Of a stretch of 64,000 nt of DNA, positions 36,516 through 45,704 are shown in pieces (position 1 is the stretch's first letter; each line of letters starts with the position of its first letter). Made by a program: the position numbers and the translations under genes. The DNA lies in contig NZ_JAZIBG010000019.1 in assembly GCF_036621135.1 (NCBI RefSeq), positions 186,001 through 250,000 of the forward strand, written 5' to 3'. The DNA comes from Aquincola agrisoli. GTDB lineage: Bacteria > Pseudomonadota > Gammaproteobacteria > Burkholderiales > Burkholderiaceae_C. The notes under the pieces are model-generated. The model saw nothing but the letters and a program-made list of their open reading frames with translations, was not told the origin of the DNA and did no database searches.

Positions 36516-37373
36516 GTGGATGTGATGTTGCTGGTGAAGGCTGCGGTGATGGGCCTGGTCGAGGGCTTCACGGAGTTCCTGCCGATTTCTTCCACGGGCC
36601 ACCTGATCCTGGCTGCATCGCTGCTGAAGTTCCACGGCAACGCGGCCAAGGTGTTCGAGATCGCCATCCAGACCGGCGCGATGTTCGCGGTGGTCTGGGA
36701 GTACCGCGAGCGGCTGGGCCGCACCGTCTCGGGCATCACGCACGATCCGGTGGCGCAGCGCTTCGCGCGCAACGTGCTCATCGCCTTCATCCCGGCCGTG
36801 GTGCTGGGGCTGGCGTTCGGCAGCGCGATCAAGGCCAGCCTGTTCCATCCGGTGCCGGTGGCCATCGCGTTCATCGTCGGCGGGCTGGTGATCCTGTGGG
36901 TCGAGCGCCGGCACCGCAGCCGCTTCGGCGAGCGCGATCTCGAAGGCGTGCGCCACGCCCGGGTGGAGACGGTCGACGACATGACGGCGCTGGATGCGCT
37001 CAAGGTCGGGCTCATCCAGTGCGTCGCGCTGGTGCCCGGCACCAGCCGGTCGGGCTCCACGATCATCGGCGCGATGATCTTCGGCTTCTCGCGCAAGGCC
37101 GCCGCCGAGTTCAGCTTCTACCTCGGGATCCCGACCTTGATGGGTGCCGGCGCCTATTCGGTGTGGAAGGAGCGCGCGGCGCTCAGCATGGCCGATGCGC
37201 CGATGTTCGCCGTGGGGCTGGTCTTTGCCTTCATCAGCGCGCTGCTGTGCATCCGCTGGTTGATCCGCTATGTCTCGTCGCACGACTTCACGGTCTTCGC
37301 GTGGTACCGCATCGTCTTCGGCGGCATCGTGCTGCTGACGGCCTGGAGCGGCTGGGTCGACTGGTCGGCCTGA
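36516..37373 (+). CDS. uppP: Undecaprenyl-diphosphate phosphatase
   Basis: 285 aa, eight hydrophobic helices. The BacA/UppP motifs are GLVEGFTEFLPISSTGHLIL (about residues 12-31) and VPGTSRSGSTIIGAM. It dephosphorylates undecaprenyl-PP to recycle the peptidoglycan and LPS lipid carrier, and confers bacitracin resistance when overproduced. The GTG at 36516 is chosen over an ATG at 36468 because AAGGAGG (36502-36508) sits 7 nt before it and the conserved sequence starts there. Confidence 0.95.
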   Translation: MDVMLLVKAAVMGLVEGFTEFLPISSTGHLILAASLLKFHGNAAKVFEIAIQTGAMFAVVWEYRERLGRTVSGITHDPVAQRFARNVLIAFIPAVVLGLAFGSAIKASLFHPVPVAIAFIVGGLVILWVERRHRSRFGERDLEGVRHARVETVDDMTALDALKVGLIQCVALVPGTSRSGSTIIGAMIFGFSRKAAAEFSFYLGIPTLMGAGAYSVWKERAALSMADAPMFAVGLVFAFISALLCIRWLIRYVSSHDFTVFAWYRIVFGGIVLLTAWSGWVDWSA

Positions 37374-37496
37374 CCCGTCCGCGCGCGCCGCGGCCTTGCG
37401 CCCTGCGCATCACTGCGATGCGGAGATTTCATGCCCGGGCAAGCCGCGCCGCACCGGTGTGCGGGGCTAGCATGGCCGCCCCAAGGAGAGGACACC

Positions 37497-38177
37497 ATGC
37501 TGCAACTCGTGATCGGCAACAAAAACTATTCGTCGTGGTCCATGCGCCCCTGGGTGTTGCTGCGGCACTTCGGCATTCCGTTCGAGGAACGCCGGCTGCG
37601 CTTCGACCAGGATCCGGGCGCCGCCTTCTTCACGGAGCTGGCCAGGATCTCGCCGGTCGCCCGCGTGCCGGTGCTGGTCGACGAGGGACTGGCGGTGTGG
37701 GATTCGCTCGCCATCGTCGAGTACCTGGCGGAGCGCCACCCCGAGCACCCGGTGTGGCCGCGCGCTCGCGGGGACCGTGCCCGCGCGCGCAGCCTGTGCG
37801 CCGAGATGCATGCCGGCTTCGGCGCGCTGCGTGAGCACTGGCCGCAGAACATCGAGGCCTCGCTGCCCGACGTCGGCGCGCGCGTGCTGGCCGCGCAGCC
37901 CGGCGTACGGCGCGACCTGGACCGCATCGTGCAGATGTGGTCGACGGCACTGCAGGCCAGCGCAGGGCCGTTCCTGTTCGGCGACTTCAGCGCGGCCGAC
38001 GCGTACTACGCGCCCGTGGCCGGCCGGCTGCGCACGTACGGCGTGGCGCTGCCCGAAGCGGTGCAGGCCTATGCCGACCGCGTGTGGGCCTCGCCCGGCG
38101 TGGCGGCCTGGGTGGCGGAGGCCGTCGCCGAGCGCGACTTCCTGCAGTTCGAGGAGCCGTACCGCACGGCGCGCTGA
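37497..38177 (+). CDS. Glutathione S-transferase family protein
   Basis: 226 aa. N-terminal thioredoxin-like domain (LVIGNKNYSSWSMRPWVLLR; ARVPVLVDEGLAVWDSLAIV with the Ser of the glutathione site) and a C-terminal helical domain (FGDFSAADAYYAPVAGRLRT). The serine-rich SSWSMRPW start is typical of a GST subgroup related to maleylacetoacetate-isomerase-like enzymes. AAGGAG precedes the ATG at 37497. The substrate is unknown. It is convergent with trmB, with no spacer. Confidence 0.9.
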   Translation: MLQLVIGNKNYSSWSMRPWVLLRHFGIPFEERRLRFDQDPGAAFFTELARISPVARVPVLVDEGLAVWDSLAIVEYLAERHPEHPVWPRARGDRARARSLCAEMHAGFGALREHWPQNIEASLPDVGARVLAAQPGVRRDLDRIVQMWSTALQASAGPFLFGDFSAADAYYAPVAGRLRTYGVALPEAVQAYADRVWASPGVAAWVAEAVAERDFLQFEEPYRTAR

Positions 38178-38882
38178 TCAGGCCGTGGCTGCGGCGGCCG
38201 GTGTGCGCGTGAACACCAGGTCCCACACGCCGTGCCCCAGCTTCAATCCGCGCTGCTCGAACTTGGTGAGCGGGCGGTAGTCGGGCCGCGGCGCGTAACC
38301 CTCGGCCGTGTTGCGCAGCGCGGGTTCGGCGCCAAGCACTTCCAGCATCTGCTGCGCGTAGTCTTCCCAGTCGGTTGCGCAGTGCAGGTAACCGCCCGGC
38401 GCGATGTGGCGCACGAGCCGGGCGACGAACTCGGGCTGCAGCAGGCGCCGCTTGTGGTGGCGCTTCTTGTGCCATGGGTCCGGGAAGAACACGTGCACCC
38501 CGGCCAGCGAGGACTCGGGGATCATCGTGCGCAGCACTTCCACCGCGTCGTGCTGCACGAGCCGCAGGTTGGTCAGGCCCTGTTCGCCGATGTGCTTGAG
38601 CAAGGCGCCGACACCCGGCTCGTGGACCTCCACGCCGATGAAGTCGGTGTCCGGCCGGCCGGCCGCGATCTGCGCCGTCGCGCCTCCCATGCCAAAACCG
38701 ATCTCCAGCACCACCGGGGCCCGGCGGCCGAACACGGCGGCGTAGTCGAGCGGATGCGGGCCGTAGGGCAGCAGGAAGCGCGGCCCCAGTTCCGCAAGCG
38801 CCCGCTGCTGGCCCGTGCCCATGCGGCCGGCGCGCAGCACGAAGCTGCGGATGGGGCGGCGGGGGGCGAGTTCGTCGGTCAT
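38178..38882 (-). CDS. trmB: tRNA (guanine-N7-)-methyltransferase
   Basis: 234 aa SAM-dependent enzyme that forms m7G46 in tRNA. VVLEIGFGMGGATAQIA is the SAM motif (about residues 57-73), FFPDPWHKKRHHKRRLL is the family signature, and TDWEDYAQQMLEVL and PLTKFEQRGLKLG complete it. The length is normal. The ATG at 38882 has no strong ribosome binding site. Confidence 0.96.
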   Translation of the reverse strand: MTDELAPRRPIRSFVLRAGRMGTGQQRALAELGPRFLLPYGPHPLDYAAVFGRRAPVVLEIGFGMGGATAQIAAGRPDTDFIGVEVHEPGVGALLKHIGEQGLTNLRLVQHDAVEVLRTMIPESSLAGVHVFFPDPWHKKRHHKRRLLQPEFVARLVRHIAPGGYLHCATDWEDYAQQMLEVLGAEPALRNTAEGYAPRPDYRPLTKFEQRGLKLGHGVWDLVFTRTPAAAATA

Positions 38883-38960
38883 GGCGGCAGGATCGGCAGG
38901 GGCACGGATGCGAGGGGCGGCATTGTCTCGCAGCGGCCGGCCGCCTGCGTCCGGCGCGTG

Positions 38961-41675
38961 TCACGGCAGCGTGTCGAGGCCCTCGAGGACGATCGCCACC
39001 TCCTGGGCCAGCACCTCCACGGCGGCCTCGATGTCACCGCGCGCGGCGTGGCGCCGCAGCGCGTCCTCCAGCGCCTGCGCCGCGAGCTCCACGCCGCGGG
39101 CGCCGATCGTCGCGGCGGTGCTGCGCAAGGTGTGCACGACGCGAGCCGCCGAGGCGCCATCGCCCGCGTCGTGGGCCGCGCGGAATTCGTCGATCACGTG
39201 CCGCTGGCCCTGGCCGAACATGCGCAGCATGCGCCGGTACAGGCCTTCGTTGCCCAGCGTGCGGGCGCGACCGGTATGCAGGTCGATCCCGGGCAGGGCG
39301 TCGAGCGGCGGCAGGCCGGCCGCGGTGCCGGGGGGCGCCGGCAGCACCGGCGGGTCGGCGGGGCGCAGCCAGCGGGCGAGGGTGCGGTACAGGTCGTCGA
39401 CGTCGATCGGCTTGGCGACGTGGTCGTTCATGCCGACGGCCAGCACCCGCTCGCGGTCGCCGGTCATCGCGTTGGCCGTCATCGCGATCACCGGCAGCCG
39501 CTGCCAGCGCGGGTCGCTGCGCAGTCGCCGCGTCGCCTCGTAGCCGTCGGTGACGGGCATCTGGCAGTCCATCAGGATGCCGTCGAAGGTCTGCTCCTCC
39601 AGCCGCTGCAGCACCTCGTCGCCGTTGGCGGCCACCGTCGTGACGATGCCCACGCGGTGCAGCAGCTCCAGCGCGAGTTCCTGGTTGATGTCGTTGTCCT
39701 CCGCCAGCAGCACGCGCAGGCCCCGCAGGCGCTCGCGCTCCCCAGGGGTGGTTTCCTTGCGGGCCACCGGCTGGCCGCGCGATTCCGCACGGCCGAGCGC
39801 GGCGCAGCAGGCGTCGAACAGCGTGGACGGCGTCACCGGCTTGGTCAGCACGGCGCAGACCGCCACATGCTGCTGCCGCATGCGTTTGAGCACCTCGTCG
39901 CGGCTGAACGCCGTGACCATGAGCACGTCGATCGGCGCCGTCGCGGCCTGGCGAAGCCGCACCGCGCACTCCACACCGTCCATGCCCGGCATCTTCCAGT
40001 CGAGCAGCACGATGTTGAAGGGCCGGCCTTGGCGTTGCTCCCGGGCGACCGTCTCGATCGCCGCTTCCCCGCTGCCGACCGCCGTCACGTCGAAGCCGAA
40101 CTGGGCCGCCATCGCCACCAGGATGGTGCGCGCGCTCTCGTTGTCGTCCACCACCAGCAGGCGGCCGCCCAGCGGCGGTGTCCCCGCCGCTGGCGGCACG
40201 GGGGACGAGCGGGGTGAAGCCGCCACGCCCAGCCGCAGCGTGAACGAGAAGCGGCTGCCCGCGCCGAGCTGGCTGCGCACCTCGATGTGCGAGCCCATCA
40301 ACCGCACGAGCTGCTGGCTGATCGCCAGGCCCAGGCCGGTGCCGCCATAGCGGCGCGAGGTGGTGGTGTCGGCCTGCGCGAACGGCTGGAACAGCTTGGC
40401 TTGCTGCGCCTCGCTGATGCCGACACCGGAATCCTCGACCCAGAAGCTCAGCAGCACGCTGCCGGCGTCGCGCTCCAGCTCCTCGATGCCGATGACGACC
40501 TCGCCGCGCGAGGTGAACTTGACGGCGTTGCCTGCCAGGTTCACCAACACCTGCTGAAGGCGCAGCGGGTCGCCGACGAGCATGTCGGGCAGCGTTGGGC
40601 TCTGCCGGATGAGCAGCTCGATGTCCTTCTCGTCGGCCTTCAGGCTGATCATGTCGATCAGCGCATCGATCGTGTCGATCAGGCTGAACTCGACCGATTC
40701 GATCTCCAGCTTGCCGGATTCGATCTTCGAGAAATCGAGGATGTCGTTGATGATGCCCAGCAGCAGCTTCGCCGAGGTGTGCACCTTCTGGATGTAGTTG
40801 GTCTGCCGGGCATCGAGGCCGGACTGCAGTGCCAGGTGCGACATGCCGATGACCGCATTCATCGGCGTGCGGATCTCGTGGCTCATGTTGGCGAGGAACT
40901 CGCTCTTCGCGCCGTTGGCCAGCTCGGCCGCCTCCTTCTCGATGGCGAGTTGCTGGCTGAGGCGCTCGGATTCGCGCCGGCGTTCCATCTCGGTGCGCAA
41001 CGAGACGCGCATGCCGTTGATGGCGCTCGCCAAGGCGTCGATCTCATCACGCTGGTGGCGCCCGCGATCCGGCAGCTTGAGCGGGCTGTCGAGGTTGTCG
41101 ATGGTCATCTTCGACGAATAGGCGGCGATGTGGCTGAGATGCCGCGTGATCAGCTGGCGCATCGCCAAAATGATGGCGAAGGCCAGGACGGCCGCGCGGA
41201 CGATCTCGGTGATCACGATTGCCGTGCCGGTCTGCCACAGGCGGCCATGCAGGCCCTGCAGCGACGCTTCCACGTGGAGCTGGCCGATCGAATGGGTCTG
41301 GCGCCTGTCGAGCGGATCCGTGTAACGGAGTTCGAACTCCCTGCGCAGGGATGAGCCGTCGTCCGCGTCGTCCGGGACCGCGGCGCCCGCTGCACGCGCC
41401 TGCCAGGGCAGGTTGCCGCTCAGGCGGGCGTGCACGATGTCGGGCAGTTGCGCGATGCCGTCGAGCTGCTTCTCGACCAGGTTCTGGTCCAGCAGCCAGA
41501 CATTGGCGGCGAGCGCGGGCACATGGCTGTTGGCGATGATGTCGAAGGTGTCTTCGATCGCACGCACGCCCGCCCGGTAGCCGCTGTGGATCTGGTATGC
41601 CGCCGAAACCGCCGCGATGACCACGCTGATCGCGAGGATCAGCACGGTCATGCGCCGGGTGATCGAAGGCGTCAT
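38961..41675 (-). CDS. Large membrane hybrid histidine kinase (HisKA-HATPase-REC-REC-HPt)
   Basis: 904 aa. TM1 at about 9-28, a periplasmic segment to about 150, TM2 at about 152-172, HAMP, HisKA with H266 (FLANMSHEIRTPMNAVIGM) and HATPase_c (VLVNLAGNAVKFTSRG; GGTGLGLAISQQLV). Two receivers follow (VVDDNESARTILVAM with VLLDWKMPGMDG; LLAEDNDINQELALELL with ILMDCQMPVTDG), then HPt with the histidine in VVHTLRSTAATIGA. The layout is BarA/EvgS-like, but without the fused binding-protein domains of EvgS; instead two separate binding proteins precede it, the nearer one overlapping by 4 nt. Confidence 0.94.
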   Translation of the reverse strand: MTPSITRRMTVLILAISVVIAAVSAAYQIHSGYRAGVRAIEDTFDIIANSHVPALAANVWLLDQNLVEKQLDGIAQLPDIVHARLSGNLPWQARAAGAAVPDDADDGSSLRREFELRYTDPLDRRQTHSIGQLHVEASLQGLHGRLWQTGTAIVITEIVRAAVLAFAIILAMRQLITRHLSHIAAYSSKMTIDNLDSPLKLPDRGRHQRDEIDALASAINGMRVSLRTEMERRRESERLSQQLAIEKEAAELANGAKSEFLANMSHEIRTPMNAVIGMSHLALQSGLDARQTNYIQKVHTSAKLLLGIINDILDFSKIESGKLEIESVEFSLIDTIDALIDMISLKADEKDIELLIRQSPTLPDMLVGDPLRLQQVLVNLAGNAVKFTSRGEVVIGIEELERDAGSVLLSFWVEDSGVGISEAQQAKLFQPFAQADTTTSRRYGGTGLGLAISQQLVRLMGSHIEVRSQLGAGSRFSFTLRLGVAASPRSSPVPPAAGTPPLGGRLLVVDDNESARTILVAMAAQFGFDVTAVGSGEAAIETVAREQRQGRPFNIVLLDWKMPGMDGVECAVRLRQAATAPIDVLMVTAFSRDEVLKRMRQQHVAVCAVLTKPVTPSTLFDACCAALGRAESRGQPVARKETTPGERERLRGLRVLLAEDNDINQELALELLHRVGIVTTVAANGDEVLQRLEEQTFDGILMDCQMPVTDGYEATRRLRSDPRWQRLPVIAMTANAMTGDRERVLAVGMNDHVAKPIDVDDLYRTLARWLRPADPPVLPAPPGTAAGLPPLDALPGIDLHTGRARTLGNEGLYRRMLRMFGQGQRHVIDEFRAAHDAGDGASAARVVHTLRSTAATIGARGVELAAQALEDALRRHAARGDIEAAVEVLAQEVAIVLEGLDTLP

Positions 41676-42526
41676 CGAAGCGGCGACGGCGTCCGCGGCG
41701 GCGTCATCTGTGTGTATCGGTCGACAATTTGTTGGAAGGCGCCCGTGCTTTTCATCGTTTTGAGCTGATGTTCGAGGCGTTGCATGTCGCCGGCGGAGCG
41801 GCCGACGGCATGCACGCTCACCGGTTCGCGAAAGATCTCGTGGAAAGTGACTTTTTCTGCATAGTCGATGCCCGGAGTATCACTGTCTTTGCGGGCCGCC
41901 AGCACTTTGCGGTGGTAGTGGAAGATGTCCCGGTCGATCAGGATCACGTCGACCTGTTCCTGCCAGAAGGCCTGGTTCTGGGCGAGCCGGTTCTGCGTCT
42001 CCGCGTAGGCGGGCGAGTCGGCCAGCAGGTGGCGGTGAAAGCGGTTGAAGGCCGGCCCGAGCAGTTGGTGCGCCCCGCCATAGGCCAGCACACGCTTGCC
42101 GACCAGATCGCGGAAGCTGTCGATGCGCAGGCCGAGGCGCGCCTTGGTGACGGCCACGTCGTGGAACTCGTAGAGCTTCACCGCCGGGTAGCGCGTGGGC
42201 GGGCCGGCCTGGGCACCCACGTACATCGACAGGTTCGGGAAGCGGGCCAGCGGATCGAATTCCAGCTGCAGGTTCGGGAAGAAGCGGGGCACCATCACCC
42301 GGCCGTCGGCCTGCAGCGCCATGCGCATGAGGTCGACGAAGATGCCGTCGCGGGCGAACTCGTCGGCAAACGGGGGGATGTTGCGGATGAAGCCGACCTC
42401 GGCCTGTCCGGCAGCGGCGGCCCGGCGGCCGGCGGCGGCCAGGCTGGCGGCGAGTGCTGCGGCGAGGGCGCGCAGCGCCCCGCGCCGTGTGCCCTCGCAG
42501 GAGAGGCGGGCGGGTTCCATGCGCAT
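41672..42526 (-). CDS. Periplasmic solute-binding protein (SBP_bac_3-like), kinase partner
   Basis: 284 aa. An Arg-rich start then a hydrophobic Ala/Leu core ending in AAAAGQ looks like a Tat- or Sec-type signal. The mature part has amino-acid-binding-protein features (VGFIRNIPPFADEFARDGIF; LVGKRVLAYGGAHQLLG; VDVILIDRDIFHYHRKVL; MKSTGAFQQIVDRY). It overlaps the kinase start by 4 nt and follows a second binding protein by 20 nt. No transporter genes are present, so it probably feeds a signal to the kinase rather than a permease. Confidence 0.85.
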   Translation of the reverse strand: MRMEPARLSCEGTRRGALRALAAALAASLAAAGRRAAAAGQAEVGFIRNIPPFADEFARDGIFVDLMRMALQADGRVMVPRFFPNLQLEFDPLARFPNLSMYVGAQAGPPTRYPAVKLYEFHDVAVTKARLGLRIDSFRDLVGKRVLAYGGAHQLLGPAFNRFHRHLLADSPAYAETQNRLAQNQAFWQEQVDVILIDRDIFHYHRKVLAARKDSDTPGIDYAEKVTFHEIFREPVSVHAVGRSAGDMQRLEHQLKTMKSTGAFQQIVDRYTQMTPPRTPSPLR

Positions 42527-42546
42527 CCGGCTGGGGGTGGAGGAGG

Positions 42547-43302
42547 CTACAGCCCGAACTGGCGACGGAATCGGGTGGTGATGCGGTCGTACTCGCCGCT
42601 CGCCTTGATCGCGAGCAGGCCTTGCTCGAAGGTGGCGGCCAGCGCCTCGCCGCCGGCCGCCTGCTTGGAGAACGCGATCCAGAATCCGTCGGTCTGCAAG
42701 GTCCCGACGAGCTTGACGCGGCCCTGCAGCGCGGGGGTATTGGCGATGCGCATGTAGCCCGGCATGGTGTTGAGCAGGATGTATTCCACGCGGCCGGCCG
42801 CCAGCATGTTCAGCAGGTTGGCGTCGGAATTCGCGCTCTGGCGGGTGATGCGCGGGTTGGTCATGAAGCTCGTAGGGTAGGTGTAGCCGGCGGTGATGCC
42901 GACCAGCTTGCCCTCCAGGTGCTTCTCGGTGAGGCCGGCGCGGGCCGCGTCGCTGCGCGCGAAGATGGCCAGGTCTTCATGGAAGAGCGGCGTGGCATGC
43001 CAGTGGTAGGTGTTCCGGTTCGCTTCGGTGATCGTGGCGTTGAAGCAGCCCGCCACGCGCCCCGTCTCGGCGTACATCAGGCAGCGCGAGAAGGGCACCA
43101 CCAGGAAGTTCACCTCGATGTCCTGGGTGCGGAAGGCGGCGCGCACCAGGTCCGGAGACAGCCCTTCGACGCCCGAGCGATCGGCCTTCATCGACGAATA
43201 GGGCGCCCAGTCGTCTTCCGCGGCGAGGGTGAGGGTCCGCTGCGCCTGCGCGGCCGTGATCAGCAGGCCCAGTGCGAACGTGAGGAGGATGCGCAGTGTC
43301 AT
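42547..43302 (-). CDS. Periplasmic solute-binding protein (SBP_bac_3-like)
   Basis: 251 aa with a clean signal peptide (MTLRILLTFALGLLITAAQA). The mature protein has LAAEDDWAPYSSMKADRSGV, GLSPDLVRAAFRTQDIEVNF, GKLVGITAGYTYPTSF and GRVEYILLNTMPGYMRIA, the pattern of family 3 binding proteins that lack a transporter. It is first in the three-gene sensory operon ending in the hybrid kinase. A GTG five codons upstream is a possible alternative start. The ligand is unknown. Confidence 0.87.
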   Translation of the reverse strand: MTLRILLTFALGLLITAAQAQRTLTLAAEDDWAPYSSMKADRSGVEGLSPDLVRAAFRTQDIEVNFLVVPFSRCLMYAETGRVAGCFNATITEANRNTYHWHATPLFHEDLAIFARSDAARAGLTEKHLEGKLVGITAGYTYPTSFMTNPRITRQSANSDANLLNMLAAGRVEYILLNTMPGYMRIANTPALQGRVKLVGTLQTDGFWIAFSKQAAGGEALAATFEQGLLAIKASGEYDRITTRFRRQFGL

Positions 43303-43544
43303 GAGAAGTCGGTTCACGAAGAGGCAGCCATGCTGCCGGGCGGCGTGTACTGCAACCCGTGGCCGACCCGCTGCCACGACGCGATCGAGTAGACCGCAGC
43401 CGTTTTGCGATGTCCAGCCAATCCCTCGGCGGCCAGACTTTATCTTGAAGGCTGGCTTCATGGTCATGGAAGCCTGGGCAGACTTCCCGAGTGATTGTGA
43501 AGATCCTATCGTTCCAGCCTGATGCAACCCGTTGGATGGAACCC

Positions 43545-44186
43545 ATGAAGATCGCACTCATCGGCGGCACCGGCTTTGTCGGCTCGGCCGTGCTGGAAGA
43601 ACTGCTGCGCCGCGGCCACGCCGTCACCGCGCTGGCCCGCAACACCGGCAAGTACGCCCCGCGTGAAGGCTTGGCGGTGGTGCGGGCCGACGCGCTGGAC
43701 GCCGGCCAGGTGTCGGCCGCGGTGGCCGGCCAGGATGCCGTCGTCGACGCCTACAACCCGGGCTGGACCGAGCCGCAGATCCACGACCTGTTCCTGCGCG
43801 GCACCGACGCCATCCTCGACGGCGTGCAGGCCGCGGGCGTGAAGCGCGTGCTGGTGGTGGGCGGTGCCGGCAGCCTCTACGTGGCGCCAGGCCTGCAGCT
43901 CGTCGACACGCCGGAGTTCCCGGCCGCCTACAAGCAGGGTGCGCTGGCCGCGCGCGAGGCGCTGAACCGCATCCGTCAGCGCGGCGCGCTGGACTGGACC
44001 TTCCTGTCGCCCCCGATCGGCCTCGCCCCGGGCGAGCGCACCGGCGCCTACCGCGTGGGCACCGACGACGTGCCGATGGACGGCGGCCAGCCCGCCGGCA
44101 TCTCGGTGGCCGACCTGGCCGTGGCCATCGTCGACGAGATCGAGTCACCGCGCCACGTGCAGCGCCGCTTCGTCGCCTACCGGTAG
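43545..44186 (+). CDS. NAD(P)-binding atypical SDR / NmrA-like protein
   Basis: 213 aa. N-terminal Rossmann motif MKIALIGGTGFVGSAVLEEL, then VVRADALDAGQVSAAVAGQD and VKRVLVVGGAGSLYVAPG. It is an atypical short-chain dehydrogenase close to the YwnB/NmrA-like group, which often lack the catalytic Tyr-Lys pair; I see no YxxxK at the usual place. The ATG at 43545 follows GGATGGA and begins the conserved sequence. The 242-bp spacer to the divergent sensory operon holds no other gene. Confidence 0.85.
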   Translation: MKIALIGGTGFVGSAVLEELLRRGHAVTALARNTGKYAPREGLAVVRADALDAGQVSAAVAGQDAVVDAYNPGWTEPQIHDLFLRGTDAILDGVQAAGVKRVLVVGGAGSLYVAPGLQLVDTPEFPAAYKQGALAAREALNRIRQRGALDWTFLSPPIGLAPGERTGAYRVGTDDVPMDGGQPAGISVADLAVAIVDEIESPRHVQRRFVAYR

Positions 44187-44191
44187 GCGGG

Positions 44192-45178
44192 TCAGTACTT
44201 GGCGAAATTCGCGTTGACGCGGCGGTAGAGGTAGTCCTCCGCCGTGATCGGCTCGTACTTCTTCGCGGGGCCCTGGACCACCACGTCGCGGTTGGCCTGC
44301 GCGAAGAAGGCCAGGCTGTAGCGCGCACCCTGGTATTCGTGGGGCTGCGGGTTCTTCACGCGGTGGAAGTTCGACGGCAGCTGGTCGTCGCTCCAGCGCA
44401 TCAGCATGTCGCCGATGTTGCAGGTGATGACGTCGTCCGCCGGCTCGATCGGCGTCCACGCACGGCTTTCCATCTCCTTGCCCGGCAACACTTGCAGGCC
44501 GCCCTGGCCGGTCTGCTGGAACAGCAGCGTCAGGCAGTCGTAGTCGGTGTGCGCACCGGCGCGCCACAGGCCCATGTGGTCGCGCTGCTCCGGCGGGATC
44601 GCGAAGTAGTGCAGCAGGCGCAGCGTGCTCTGGTAGGCCGGCACGCTCGGGTCGTGCGCCTTGGTGAAGAAGTCGGTCTCGAAGCCGAGGCGGTCGGCGA
44701 AGCACGACAGCACGCGCATCGCCACTTCCCAGCAGCGCGCTTCGAACGCCAGCATGGTCTGTTCGAAGCCGGGCAGCACGGCTTCGCCCGGCCACAGGCC
44801 GTCCATGTGCGGGCGGGTGATCTGGTACGACTCCTTCTGGTCCGGCGTGCCGGTCGAGGGGCGCACCTGGGCGCGGCTTTCCCAGCCGGCGTTGAAGGCC
44901 TTCTTCAGCGGGTGGCGCGCCTTCACGCCGTCGGGCAGCGCGAAGAAGGACTCGGCCGTCTTGAACGCGCGGCGGATCTCGGCCACGTCGATGCCGTGGT
45001 TCACGAGCTGGAAGAAGCCGATGTCGACCGACGCGGCCCAGAGCTGCTCGGTGATCTCGGCCTTGCGGCGGTCGAAGTCCGACAGGTCGATGCGGCGGAT
45101 CTCGCGGGTGCTGGTTTCCGACCCCATGGACCCCATGCGGGACTCCTTGGCCAGTTCTTCAAGAGAGGCGACGGTCAT
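44192..45178 (-). CDS. Isopenicillin-N-synthase-family Fe(II)/2-oxoglutarate-type oxygenase
   Basis: 328 aa. N-terminal non-haem dioxygenase domain (VDIGFFQLVNHGIDVAEIRR), then the jelly-roll core with Fe ligands in GAHTDYDCLTLLFQ and FHRVKN and the cosubstrate RxS motif in ARYSLAFFAQ. It would oxidise a small molecule. As last gene of the putative operon with a nucleoside deaminase and a binding protein, a purine or pyrimidine derivative is one guess. The 33-nt gap to the deaminase supports cotranscription. Confidence 0.9.
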   Translation of the reverse strand: MTVASLEELAKESRMGSMGSETSTREIRRIDLSDFDRRKAEITEQLWAASVDIGFFQLVNHGIDVAEIRRAFKTAESFFALPDGVKARHPLKKAFNAGWESRAQVRPSTGTPDQKESYQITRPHMDGLWPGEAVLPGFEQTMLAFEARCWEVAMRVLSCFADRLGFETDFFTKAHDPSVPAYQSTLRLLHYFAIPPEQRDHMGLWRAGAHTDYDCLTLLFQQTGQGGLQVLPGKEMESRAWTPIEPADDVITCNIGDMLMRWSDDQLPSNFHRVKNPQPHEYQGARYSLAFFAQANRDVVVQGPAKKYEPITAEDYLYRRVNANFAKY

Positions 45179-45210
45179 GGCGTTTGCTCCAGTTCCATTA
45201 AAGGCGGGTC

Positions 45211-45696
45211 TCAGAGATTCCAGAAGGCACGGTGCGGCGCGGCGGCCTCGTCGAGCAGCGCGGGGCCGAGGGTCTCGATGGCATGGGGCGCGGCGGCGAA
45301 CACGTCGCGGCACGACATCTGCACGTCGCCCGCGCCGGCCTGCGTCGCGCGGAAGGTGCGCAGGCTGACGGCGTCGATGCCGAACACCACGCGGCGGATG
45401 TTCGACCAGAAGATCGCCCCGGCGCACATCACGCAGGGCTCGCCGGAGGCGTACATCGTGGCGCCGGCCAGCACGTCGCGGCCGTGCTTCGGGCTGGCGA
45501 TGCGCAGCGCGTTGACCTCGGCGTGCGCGGTGCAATCGCCGGTGGCGGCGTTGTCGTTGTGCGCCTCGGCCAGTACCCGGCCGTCGGCGGCCACCACCAC
45601 CGCGCCGAAGGGCCGGCTGCCTGCGCGCGAGGCGAGGGTGGAGAGCTCGATCGCGCGGCGCAGATAGCGCGCGTCGTTGTCGTTCAGCGTGTCCAT
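45211..45696 (-). CDS. Nucleoside deaminase (CDA/guanine deaminase type)
   Basis: 161 aa zinc enzyme with the HAE motif (CTAHAEVNALRIAS, about residues 55-68) and PCVMC (about 87-91). The overall form, including SRPFGAVVVAADGRVLAEAHN, resembles GuaD/TadA-like deaminases acting on free bases or nucleosides. It lies between the binding protein (8 nt) and the oxygenase, so all three probably handle one substrate. Confidence 0.9.
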   Translation of the reverse strand: MDTLNDNDARYLRRAIELSTLASRAGSRPFGAVVVAADGRVLAEAHNDNAATGDCTAHAEVNALRIASPKHGRDVLAGATMYASGEPCVMCAGAIFWSNIRRVVFGIDAVSLRTFRATQAGAGDVQMSCRDVFAAAPHAIETLGPALLDEAAAPHRAFWNL

Positions 45697-45704
45697 GGCC
45701 GGTG

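Noticed and set aside
38232..40217. Plus-strand open frame opposite trmB and the hybrid kinase
   Set aside because: Shadow of two genes with intact motifs; composition is typical of antisense GC-rich frames.
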